Below, one piece after another: positions 1 through 6,481 of a stretch of DNA of 7,803 nucleotides; position 1 is the first letter of the stretch, and each line of letters opens with the position of its first letter. This DNA comes from Acidobacteriota bacterium (lineage in GTDB: Bacteria > Acidobacteriota > Vicinamibacteria > Vicinamibacterales > UBA823): assembly GCA_002714165.1 (NCBI GenBank), contig PAWT01000013.1, positions 33,563-41,365 of the forward strand, given 5' to 3'. The notes beneath the pieces are model-generated. The model ran no database searches. It saw only the letters and a program-made list of their open reading frames with translations, and was not told the DNA's origin. Position numbers and translations under genes: made by a program.

Positions 1-1476
1 GTGGGACTCCAGCATGCCACCATGGCAATTTATAACGCCTACGTTGACCGGGTTCCAATCTATATGGCGGTCGGGCTTGACTACGAAGGACCGGTATCTG
101 CGCATAATGCTACCGACCTCGGCGCAATCGTCAGGAACTTCGTGAAATGGGACCATCAGCCCAATTCGTTAGCGGAATTTGGCCGGGCGGCTATGCGAGC
201 CTACTCCTTGGCGACCACCCCGCCGATGGCACCGGTCCTTTTGGTTCTAGACGCTGCGCAACAGAAGGCCCCGCTCGAGACGGCACCTAGTATTCCCCGG
301 TTGTCCCTACCCAAGTTTCCGAGTGCTGACATCAACTCAGTGAAAGAGATTGCTCGGTTATTGGTCGACGCGGACAATCCCCGCATCAACACCGGCCAAG
401 CGGCGCGGACGCAAGAGGGAATCGATTTACTCGTTGAGCTGGCTGAACTGTTACAACTTCCTGTTAACGGCGTTAGCAATCGGCTCAACTTCCCTTCCCG
501 TCATCCTCTCCAAGGCACTGGCACCGGAACGCCTGACTTAATTTTAAATCTTGAGCCTGGTTCAAGAATTGGGCCCACACCAAGCACGCCTCGGTCAAGT
601 AGGCCAGGAGCCACGTTAACTGACAGTTCCGAACTCACCACTGTCACGATAAGTTCAGCGGAATTCCTCGTCACCAGTAATTTCAATGTCTTTGGTAACG
701 GCGCGGGAAACGCGGATCTCCTCATCGCGGCTGATGTGCAGGCAACACTGCCAGCGTTAATCGAGGAAGTACGGCGCTTGATCACCAACGACCGGCAACG
801 GTTCTTCAGTGACCGTGGGAAGCAGATTGCTGACGTGCACGCACGAGCCCGGCGTCGGGAGATCTCTGAAGCTCGCTACGGGTGGAATGCAGCGCCGGTT
901 AGTTTAGCCCGCCTCGCAGCGGAATTGTGGCCGCTCATCAAAGACGACGACTGGTCGTTCGTTTCCCCGCAGCGATTTCTCGGCAACTGGCCGAGCCGGC
1001 TCTGGGACATGAAAAAGTCCCATCACTTTATTGGCGCCCACGGTGCTGGGGGTATGGGCTACGGTGCACCCGCTGCGGTAGGTGCGGCACTCGCCAATCG
1101 GAAGCATGGGCGACTCTCCATCAACATCCAGGGCGACGGTGACCTGAATTATGCACCTGGCGTCCTGTGGACGGCAGCTCATCATCAGATACCGCTCCTG
1201 ACCATTATGGCGAATAACCGTGCGTACCACGCGGAGCTGATGTTCCTCCAGAAACAGTGTGCAGCTCGTAACCGCGGCGTGGACCGTGCTCATATCGGGA
1301 CAACTATTAGCGACCCCAATATCGACTACGCGCAAATGGCAAAAGCGTATGGAATTTACGGCGAGGGTCCAATTGAGCATCCGAATGACCTTGTACCGGC
1401 CTTGCGTCGAGGGCTGGAACGAGTCAGGGCGGGTGAACCGGCGGTGATCGATGTGCTGACACAGCCACGAGGATAA
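1..1476 (+). CDS. Thiamine-pyrophosphate-dependent enzyme (acetolactate synthase-like fold), 5'-truncated
   Basis: This is the C-terminal 491 residues of a TPP enzyme of the acetolactate synthase/benzoylformate decarboxylase superfamily. Such enzymes act on 2-oxo acids or on C-C bonds next to a carbonyl. The reading frame is open at base 1, and the first residues (GLQHATMAIYNAY) match the middle of the usual N-terminal pyrimidine-binding domain. The GTG at base 1 is therefore probably an internal Val codon, and roughly the first 80-100 residues, including the catalytic Glu, lie outside the window. A central domain follows at about residues 110-265, then the C-terminal TPP-binding domain at about 300-491. 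The TPP/Mg motif begins with GDG at residues 378-380 and ends with the Asn pair at 405-406. Family context suggests a decarboxylase, carboligase or oxidase; the substrate is unknown. A cytochrome c gene starts 10 bp after the stop, and the stop codon overlaps the cytochrome's Shine-Dalgarno sequence, so the two are almost certainly co-transcribed. Whether this protein has an export signal cannot be seen. Confidence 0.9.
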   Translation: MGLQHATMAIYNAYVDRVPIYMAVGLDYEGPVSAHNATDLGAIVRNFVKWDHQPNSLAEFGRAAMRAYSLATTPPMAPVLLVLDAAQQKAPLETAPSIPRLSLPKFPSADINSVKEIARLLVDADNPRINTGQAARTQEGIDLLVELAELLQLPVNGVSNRLNFPSRHPLQGTGTGTPDLILNLEPGSRIGPTPSTPRSSRPGATLTDSSELTTVTISSAEFLVTSNFNVFGNGAGNADLLIAADVQATLPALIEEVRRLITNDRQRFFSDRGKQIADVHARARRREISEARYGWNAAPVSLARLAAELWPLIKDDDWSFVSPQRFLGNWPSRLWDMKKSHHFIGAHGAGGMGYGAPAAVGAALANRKHGRLSINIQGDGDLNYAPGVLWTAAHHQIPLLTIMANNRAYHAELMFLQKQCAARNRGVDRAHIGTTISDPNIDYAQMAKAYGIYGEGPIEHPNDLVPALRRGLERVRAGEPAVIDVLTQPRG

Positions 1477-1486
1477 GGAGCACGAT

Positions 1487-1888
1487 ATGAACCGCATGTA
1501 TCCATTTCTCCTCGCCTTGCTAATAACAGTGGCGGGCCTGTTCGCAGGCATCCACGGTAGCTCCCAACAAAGTAGTAACGACCTCATCGGAGATGCTGAT
1601 ATCGGGAAGGTGCTATTCGAGGAGTACACCTGTGACGGATGTCATGGCTCAACGGCAGAAAACGGCTTGGGCACCAGACTGAACCCACCCAGGATGCGCC
1701 AGGCCCGTTTCATCCAGTATCTTCGTAACCCAACCAACCCTGAGCTGATGCCTCCGTATCAGCAACCGGAGGCGTCAGACCAGAAGCTGGCTGATATTTA
1801 TGCCTTCCTTCAATCCTTACCGTCGGCTTCACCGCCGGTGGAAGAAATTCCCGTGCTGCAGGCAATTCTCGAAGAGGTCCCTAAGTAG
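1487..1888 (+). CDS. Small exported class I cytochrome c
   Basis: This is a 133-residue monoheme c-type cytochrome. Residues 1-24 form a signal peptide with a short basic start and a hydrophobic core (LLALLITVAGLFAG), so the heme domain acts in the periplasm or outside the inner membrane. The heme-attachment motif CDGCH is at residues 49-53. Met88, in the context ELMPPY, is the likely distal heme ligand. The helix around residues 99-110 (DQKLADIYAFLQ) is the typical C-terminal helix of class I cytochromes. A Pro/Glu-rich tail of about 20 residues follows. AAGGAG at 1475-1480 is a good ribosome site 6 bp before the ATG and overlaps the stop of the TPP-enzyme gene, so translation may be coupled. 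The protein probably accepts or relays electrons. The neighbouring TPP enzyme is a candidate partner, but this is inferred only from gene order. Confidence 0.93.
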   Translation: MNRMYPFLLALLITVAGLFAGIHGSSQQSSNDLIGDADIGKVLFEEYTCDGCHGSTAENGLGTRLNPPRMRQARFIQYLRNPTNPELMPPYQQPEASDQKLADIYAFLQSLPSASPPVEEIPVLQAILEEVPK

Positions 1889-1953
1889 GTCGCGCACGTT
1901 CGACTGAGAGCTCCACCCATTGGGGTCGTATCATTAATCGTGAGGTTCAAGTA

Positions 1954-3090
1954 ATGACAAATGCGTTCTCGACGATCTGGCGTTGTGGTGTAGTCGTGAT
2001 GGCTTCAGCACTGTGGGTCAGCGGCACCTTGGCCACGGACGAGCGAGCAATCCAATTTCCTGATGTACCCGGCTTCCACACTGTGGCGGTAGACCTACAT
2101 ACCCATTCTGTGTTCTCCGATGGCCTCGTGTGGCCAGACATTAGGGTCGAAGAAGCTCGCCGAGACGGGCTTGACCTCATCGCGATTACCGAGCACCTAG
2201 AATACCAACCCCACGCAGATGACATCCCACACCCCGATCGAAATCGGTCATTCGAACTAGCAACAGAGTATGTCGATCAGCAACAACTCGACCTGCTCGT
2301 CGTTAATGGGGCGGAAATCACCCGTGATATACCACCAGGCCATGTCAACGCCGTGTTTCTAGCCGACGCGAACCCCCTCCGAACGAACATGGTCATGGAT
2401 GCTTTTCTAGCGGCCGACCGTCAAGAGGCCTTTGTCTTTTGGAATCATCCCGCGTACCTCGATCATTTCCCCGACGGCGTTGCCCAGCTCACCGACATGC
2501 ACCGGGAACTAATCCAGCGTCGATTGCTCCACGGCATCGAAGTGGCTAACGCCGGTAGTTACTCAGCAGAAGCACTGCAAATCGCCCTTGACCACAACCT
2601 CACAATCCTCGGGGTCTCTGACATTCACGGGTTCATTGACTGGGACTACGACATACATGACGGAGGACATCGCACGGTCACACTGGTCTTGGCCCGTGAG
2701 CGCACTGCTGAAGCTGTGCGGGAAGCACTCCTGGCACGCCGCACGATCGCGTGGTTCAACAATCTATTGATTGGGCGAGAAGACGTGTTGATGCCGCTAC
2801 TCGAAACCGCGATCACGGTGTCCGATGCCGTGGTGCGAAGCCAGAGTGAGGTGGTGGACGTGACGTTGTCGAACAGTTCCGACGCTTCGGTCGACCTTCG
2901 CAACACGAACTCCTACCGGTTCGCCGAACACTCGGCCGTGGTTCGAGTGCCGGCCCACGGTCAGGTCACGCTTGGCGTGACAGGCGAACCCCAATCTGCG
3001 TTCGACCTGGAATTTGAAGTGCTAACGGCTCTGGTAGCACCCGAAACACATCCAACGCTCCGGCTACACGTCGAAGTCGAAGGTCGCTGA
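1954..3090 (+). CDS. Exported PHP-domain phosphoesterase, resembling the Sb-PDE group
   Basis: This is a 378-residue protein with an N-terminal signal peptide (about residues 1-27, hydrophobic core VVVMASALWVSG, end near TLA). It is followed by a PHP metallohydrolase domain at about 40-260. Metal-ligand motifs are visible in order: HTH at 49-51, Asp56, TEH at 79-81, Glu121, His130, His165 in the context WNHP, and DIH at 223-225. PHP enzymes hydrolyse phosphomonoesters or phosphodiesters using two or three metal ions. The exported form with a beta-rich C-terminal extension (about 280-378) recalls the Sb-PDE family phosphodiesterases known from Sphingobium; this assignment is from memory and the substrate is not proven. 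The start is supported by TGAGG at 1941-1945, 8 bp before the ATG, and by the signal peptide. The gene lies 65 bp after the cytochrome c gene on the same strand and may belong to its operon, with no clear terminator between them. Its 3' end faces the aminotransferase gene. Confidence 0.88.
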   Translation: MTNAFSTIWRCGVVVMASALWVSGTLATDERAIQFPDVPGFHTVAVDLHTHSVFSDGLVWPDIRVEEARRDGLDLIAITEHLEYQPHADDIPHPDRNRSFELATEYVDQQQLDLLVVNGAEITRDIPPGHVNAVFLADANPLRTNMVMDAFLAADRQEAFVFWNHPAYLDHFPDGVAQLTDMHRELIQRRLLHGIEVANAGSYSAEALQIALDHNLTILGVSDIHGFIDWDYDIHDGGHRTVTLVLARERTAEAVREALLARRTIAWFNNLLIGREDVLMPLLETAITVSDAVVRSQSEVVDVTLSNSSDASVDLRNTNSYRFAEHSAVVRVPAHGQVTLGVTGEPQSAFDLEFEVLTALVAPETHPTLRLHVEVEGR

Positions 3091-3135
3091 CCTGATCCTG
3101 GCTACCAACGCGGGGCAAACCACTTTGAGTGAGGA

Positions 3136-4287
3136 TTACCCCGTCCGTAGCACCTCCGCGAAGACCCCAGACGCACGCCGCATTTCCCCCATAGTGCCGA
3201 GCGACACACGACAGTGGTCGAGCATCGGCGGGAAATTCCGACCTACCTGAACCCGATGTTCGAGACACGCATCCCGAAAGTCCCCAACTGGACGGTCGAG
3301 GCTAACGAACAGAAAGTTCGTGTTCGACAACGGTGCGTCTATACCCAAACCCTTGAAGGTCGAGTGAACGAACTCTCGCACCCGCGCGTTCTCCTGCCGC
3401 TCACGCTCCATGTGCGCCGGATCATTCAACGATGCGATAGCCGCTGCAGCTGTTAGCACGTTTACGCTCCCCAAACCCCAAGCAGCCTCGATCTTTTGCA
3501 TTGTCTCAGGCCGGCCGATGGCATAGCCCAAACGTAACCCAGCCATCCCGTAGGCCTTAGAGAACGTGCGAGTGACAAAAACGTTGGGGTCATCGAGGGC
3601 AAACGGAACAGCGGTGCCACCAATCGGGTCCTCGGAATAGTCAATATAAGCTTCATCGACCTGAATCATTGTCTCAGGCGATGAGCGACGCACTTCATCA
3701 ATAAACGCTGCAACCGACAGACCCGAATGGAACGTCGATGTGGGATTGTTCGGATTACACAAGAACACCAAGCCAGCACCTTGTGCCGCCTCAGCCATAC
3801 CGTTCAGATCAATCGATAAATCAGGCAAGACCGGCACTTCCCGAATAGGAGTGCCGATGCGCCGCGCCGTACCCACCGGTGCGCCATAGGATGGAGAGGC
3901 GTTCACTAAAGGGCGTTCTGGCGAGGTAAACGCTCGGACAGCACCAGCCAACAGACCGGCTGAGCCCGTGCTCAAGAGAACGTTGTCGGCTCTGGCGCGG
4001 TAGAGGCCAGCGATAGTCTCTGCTAGACCGGGAGGATTGTCCGGGTATCGGCCCACCTTAAAGGACACGCGCCCATCGAGTGCTCGCAAGGCAGCATCGC
4101 CTGGTCCACGTGGATTCTCATTACCACTAATTCGAATGAACCCCGGCTCGATTAATGGCGGAGTCTGGCCTTCGATACCACGCGCCGATAGCTCTTCGCG
4201 CCCGCGGGAGATGATAAAGGGCAGCGAAAGCATCCCTGTCCCACCCCATCCGACCGACCGAACGAACTCACGTCGAGACCAACTCAT
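3136..4287 (-). CDS. Tat-exported PLP-dependent aminotransferase (HisC-like, fold type I)
   Basis: The preferred start at 4287 gives 383 residues. The frame stays open upstream to an ATG at 4434, but the 4287 ATG has a strong AAGGAGG ribosome site just upstream. It also places SRREFV at residues 4-9, a good twin-arginine motif, followed by a Gly-rich, moderately hydrophobic stretch (about 12-26). The rest is a class I/II aminotransferase closest in pattern to histidinol-phosphate aminotransferase. NENP at 57-60 is in the substrate loop, CNPNNP at 177-182 is the PLP-contacting motif, DEAY at 211-214 contains the Asp that pairs with the PLP pyridine nitrogen, and SKAYGMAGLRLGY at 243-255 contains the Schiff-base Lys244 and phosphate-binding Arg252. 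Arg360 is the likely carboxylate-binding Arg. All key residues are present, so it should be active. The Tat signal implies that it folds with PLP in the cytoplasm and is then exported. No histidine biosynthesis genes are nearby, so HisC activity is not implied. Confidence 0.9.
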   Translation of the reverse strand: MSWSRREFVRSVGWGGTGMLSLPFIISRGREELSARGIEGQTPPLIEPGFIRISGNENPRGPGDAALRALDGRVSFKVGRYPDNPPGLAETIAGLYRARADNVLLSTGSAGLLAGAVRAFTSPERPLVNASPSYGAPVGTARRIGTPIREVPVLPDLSIDLNGMAEAAQGAGLVFLCNPNNPTSTFHSGLSVAAFIDEVRRSSPETMIQVDEAYIDYSEDPIGGTAVPFALDDPNVFVTRTFSKAYGMAGLRLGYAIGRPETMQKIEAAWGLGSVNVLTAAAAIASLNDPAHMERERQENARVREFVHSTFKGLGIDAPLSNTNFLFVSLDRPVGDFRDACLEHRVQVGRNFPPMLDHCRVSLGTMGEMRRASGVFAEVLRTG

Positions 4288-4291
4288 ACTT

Positions 4292-4298
4292 CCTCCTT
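4292..4298 (-). promoter_or_regulatory. Strong Shine-Dalgarno sequence that fixes the aminotransferase start
   Basis: Read on the minus strand, this is AAGGAGG, four bases before the ATG at 4287. It favours this start over the in-frame ATG at 4434, whose extra 49 residues are Arg-rich, do not resemble a signal peptide and would bury the twin-arginine motif. Confidence 0.85.
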
Positions 4299-4308
4299 CG
4301 TTTGACCT

Positions 4309-4321
4309 TCGGGACTCCCGA
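4309..4321. repeat. 13-bp dyad in the aminotransferase leader
   Basis: TCGGGA and TCCCGA form perfect 6-base arms around a single central C. The dyad lies about 22 bases upstream of the aminotransferase ATG, just before its ribosome site, where an operator or a small RNA hairpin could act. A one-base centre cannot form an RNA loop without opening some pairs, so a protein-binding site is the likelier reading. A match of this size could also arise by chance. Confidence 0.3.
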
Positions 4322-4459
4322 GACACCGCAACACTTCTCGATAAAATTCTGGATGCGACTGCCAAGTCTGGGCGGTAACGATCATGCCATCTCGCACGGC
4401 CTGGTCGGTACAGTAAACACCCCCAGTATAACAAGGGGCGCCACTAAGGCCGATCGCGC

Positions 4460-4465
4460 TATAAT
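4460..4465 (+). promoter_or_regulatory. Candidate -10 box for the Rho_N-like gene
   Basis: A perfect TATAAT lies 27 bases before the ATG at 4493 and would give a leader of about 20 bases carrying the GGAG ribosome site at 4484-4487. It sits in the divergent intergenic region, where a promoter is expected. No good -35 hexamer occurs 16-18 bases upstream (that stretch is GC-rich), and there is no extended -10 TG. An activator or another sigma factor may be needed, or the match may be fortuitous. Confidence 0.4.
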
Positions 4466-4492
4466 TCTAGGCTTACTAGTAACGGAGATGAC

Positions 4493-4822
4493 ATGGCGGA
4501 CTACACCTACGAAGACTTAAAAGCTAAGACAGTGGAGGAAATGCGTGATCTCGCGAAGGAGTTAGATCACGAAGCAGTCAAGGGTTACTCACAGCTAAAC
4601 AAGGAGCATCTGCTCCCGGCCCTCTGCAAAGCTCTGGGTATCGAGGCGCACGAGCAGCATCAAGTCCAGGACGGTTTTGACAAAACCGCCATCAAAACGA
4701 AGATGCGTGAACTCAAGGCGGAACGGGCGGCAGCACTTGAGTCACACGACTCGACCAAACTAAAGGCCATTCGCCGCCATCTGCACTCGTTGAACCATCG
4801 GATTCGTTCACACGCCAGCTAA
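4493..4822 (+). CDS. Small Rho_N-like domain protein, probably nucleic-acid binding
   Basis: This is a 109-residue protein without a signal peptide or membrane segment, so it is probably cytoplasmic. Residues about 9-50 (from LKAKTVEEMRDLA to LLPALCKALGI) resemble the small helical Rho N-terminal or SAP-like domain, which often contacts nucleic acid. After a polar linker with several His and Gln residues (53-60), residues about 63-105 form a strongly charged, basic helical segment (KTKMRELKAERAAAL, then KLKAIRRHLHSLNHRIR). This looks like a helical hairpin or coiled coil. The start is supported by GGAG at 4484-4487, five bases before the ATG, and by the TATAAT box upstream. Stand-alone proteins of this architecture occur in environmental bacteria; their role is not established as far as I know. 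It precedes the His-rich protein by 103 bp and is divergent from the aminotransferase. Confidence 0.8.
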   Translation: MADYTYEDLKAKTVEEMRDLAKELDHEAVKGYSQLNKEHLLPALCKALGIEAHEQHQVQDGFDKTAIKTKMRELKAERAAALESHDSTKLKAIRRHLHSLNHRIRSHAS

Positions 4823-4925
4823 GGACTAAAGGAGAATCAGACTCCAAGGCCTCGGAGCGAACGATCGATTTTTTGCCAAACACTTCGTCGAGCACTGCGC
4901 TCACAGAATTTACAACGAGGAAACG

Positions 4926-5585
4926 ATGCCTGTTATTACGAAGTGCCTGTTGGTGTTTACGCTCATTGTAACTATTCCACTCACCGTAAGTACGCTCTTA
5001 GCAGAACAGACTAACCCAGTCCATGCTCATATTGGCCATGTCATGGACGGCTTTCGGAGCACTCCAGACGGCCAAGGTTTACTGCCCACAGCGATCGCCG
5101 AAGCTAAGATCGCTGCCCAGCATGCGGCGCTGGTCGCCGGAAGTGCCGACAACCTAGATGGGATGAAGCGACACGCCGGTCACGTTCTGCATGCGGTAGA
5201 TCCCTCGGAAATAAGTAGTGGTCCTGGCTTGGGGTTCGGGGTCAAGCCTGCCGCCGTCGGAGCATCGCGACACATCCGCATGGCAGCTGATAGTGAGGGC
5301 GCCTCCGGGAATGTCACAACACACACTCAGCATGTCGAGACATCAACCAACAATACGGTACAGCGATCCGACGAACTAATCGCTCTGGCCAAAGCAATAC
5401 AAGAAGCCACGACGGTCGCCAGTGCTGCCACTGCTGCGGAACGCTTGAACACATTGGCCGCTCAGCTTATTTCTGGTCGTGATGCAAACGGCGATGGGCG
5501 AATCGGATGGCAGGAAAATGAAGGTGGACTACAGCAAGCTGAGCAACACGCCAATATCATGAAGAAGGGCGAAGGCCTCCCGTAG
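4926..5585 (+). CDS. Exported His-rich protein with one EF-hand-type loop, function unknown
   Basis: This is a 219-residue protein. Residues 1-26 form a signal peptide (core LLVFTLIVTIPLTVSTLL, end at LLA), so the mature part is extracytoplasmic. The mature N-terminal half is helical and rich in His: His33, 35 and 38, His66, and His83, 86 and 89, the last three spaced to lie on one helix face. More follow at 116, 133 and 136. There is no CXXCH, so it is not a c-type cytochrome, but the arrangement suggests metal or heme binding in a helical bundle, loosely like SmbP or cytochrome c'-like proteins. An Ala-rich helical region at about 148-183 follows. Then comes a canonical 12-residue calcium loop at 186-197, with Asp186, Asn188, Asp190, Gly191, Ile193 and Glu197 in EF-hand positions. 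Only one such loop is visible. GAGG at 4917-4920, five bases before the ATG, supports the start. The creatininase-like gene begins 47 bp downstream on the same strand. I do not recognise a characterised homologue. Confidence 0.82.
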   Translation: MPVITKCLLVFTLIVTIPLTVSTLLAEQTNPVHAHIGHVMDGFRSTPDGQGLLPTAIAEAKIAAQHAALVAGSADNLDGMKRHAGHVLHAVDPSEISSGPGLGFGVKPAAVGASRHIRMAADSEGASGNVTTHTQHVETSTNNTVQRSDELIALAKAIQEATTVASAATAAERLNTLAAQLISGRDANGDGRIGWQENEGGLQQAEQHANIMKKGEGLP

Positions 5586-5616
5586 CCTCACGACGACCAC
5601 GATGTGTGGACACAGT

Positions 5617-5628
5617 AGGAAGTGAGGG
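5617..5628 (+). promoter_or_regulatory. Ribosome-binding region that decides the creatininase-like start
   Basis: AGGA at 5617-5620 and GAGGG at 5624-5628 lie just before the ATG at 5633. A GTG at 5606 is in frame and would add nine residues, but it lies upstream of this site and would put an acidic, polar leader before an otherwise normal signal peptide. The ATG is preferred. Confidence 0.75.
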
Positions 5629-5632
5629 TTCT

Positions 5633-6433
5633 ATGTACATACGCTCACTAGCTTTCTTTTTGTTGCTGGCAATGACAGTGTCCAGCCCCGCTGTCGCACA
5701 GCCACCAGACACAGTGTGGCTCGACGAGCTCACGTGGACCGAAGTTCGAGACAAGATCAGTAACGGCATAACCACGGTTATTGTGGCGACGGCGGGTACT
5801 GAACAAAACGGACCACACATGGTCCTTGGTAAACATAAATTCATCATCGCTGCGGCGGCTGAAAAAATCGGACGGCAGCTTGGCAACGCGCTGATCGCTC
5901 CTATCGTGACCTACGTGCCGGAAGGAAACCTGAATCCGCCTTCAGGCCACATGCGCTTTTCTGGTGCAATCACTCTGCCTAATGAGCACTTTATGACGCT
6001 CTTGGAGTTCGCAGCACGAAGTCTGGTCGTTCATGGATTCACAGACGTCGTGTTCATAGGCGATAGCGGTGGCAATCAGCGTGGTATGGAGGAAGTGTCG
6101 GAACTCTTAAATACGGAATGGGCGACTGAACCAGTGCGTGTCCATTTCATTGGTGACTACTACGCGAATAACGGATTCCGGCAGTGGCTTGAATCGCAGG
6201 GAGAAACCACTGAGGACATCGGGAGTCATGCCGGCATCAGTGACACGTCCCAATTACTCGCGGTAGCTCCGCAGCACATTCGGACCGACAAGCTCGCCCC
6301 TCGGGGTGGCTTCGATAATAGCGGCGTCTCTGGAGATCCGACCCGCGCCTCAGCAGAGTACGGCCACAAAGGCATCGCCTTAAAGGTTGAGGCCGCTGTC
6401 AAGCAGATCAACGCACTAATTGATGCACGCTAA
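5633..6433 (+). CDS. Exported creatininase-family protein with non-canonical metal-site residues
   Basis: This is a 266-residue protein, close to the usual family length. Residues 1-22 form a clear signal peptide ending AVA before Gln23, so it acts outside the cytoplasm. The creatininase fold is recognised from TEQNGPHMVLGKH at 56-68, the central GDSGGNQ at 143-149, HAGISDTS at 199-206 and GDPTRAS at 234-240. Classical creatininases are metal-dependent amidohydrolases with EQHGPHLPLGTD, NGH and HAGExETS motifs. Here the first Glu is kept (Glu57), but the next His is Asn59, the Asp is His68, the central His is Ser145, and the Glu of the HAG motif is Asp204. The residues are well formed and there is no frameshift, so this is more likely a divergent subfamily than decay. 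It may bind metal differently, use another substrate, or be non-catalytic. The substrate is unknown and creatinine is unlikely. It lies between the His-rich gene (47 bp) and the YVTN gene (48 bp) on the same strand. Confidence 0.87.
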   Translation: MYIRSLAFFLLLAMTVSSPAVAQPPDTVWLDELTWTEVRDKISNGITTVIVATAGTEQNGPHMVLGKHKFIIAAAAEKIGRQLGNALIAPIVTYVPEGNLNPPSGHMRFSGAITLPNEHFMTLLEFAARSLVVHGFTDVVFIGDSGGNQRGMEEVSELLNTEWATEPVRVHFIGDYYANNGFRQWLESQGETTEDIGSHAGISDTSQLLAVAPQHIRTDKLAPRGGFDNSGVSGDPTRASAEYGHKGIALKVEAAVKQINALIDAR

Positions 6434-6481
6434 TTGTTGATTACCGCCCTGGTCCGCTCAAGTCAACACTGGGAGGCTCGT

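Noticed and set aside
904..1629. A long 241-codon reading frame on the minus strand.
   Set aside because: It lies opposite the TPP-enzyme gene and the start of the cytochrome c gene, both of which have clear family motifs. Its own translation shows no recognisable domain.
3091..3135. The gap between the convergent PHP and aminotransferase genes as a shared terminator.
   Set aside because: No stem-loop with an adjacent T or A run could be found in these 45 bases.
3136..4287. Naming the aminotransferase hisC.
   Set aside because: It carries a Tat signal and has no histidine-pathway neighbours; the similarity is at fold and motif level only.
4338..4365. A minus-strand promoter candidate for the aminotransferase (TTGGCA and TATCGA, 16-base spacer).
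   Set aside because: The -35 is good, but the -10 matches consensus at only its first three bases, too weak to annotate.
4288..4434. An upstream in-frame ATG that would extend the aminotransferase by 49 residues.
   Set aside because: No ribosome site was noted for it, the added segment is Arg-rich and unlike a signal peptide, and the strong AAGGAGG site and Tat motif both support the start at 4287.
4834..4875. A possible terminator after the Rho_N-like gene: CTCC/GGAG arms and a later T run.
   Set aside because: The stem is only about four base pairs and the T run begins well over ten bases after it, so it does not fit an intrinsic terminator.
6435..6468. Inverted repeat TGTTGA/TCAACA between the creatininase-like and propeller genes.
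   Set aside because: Six-base arms with a 22-base loop are likely to arise by chance, and no T run follows.
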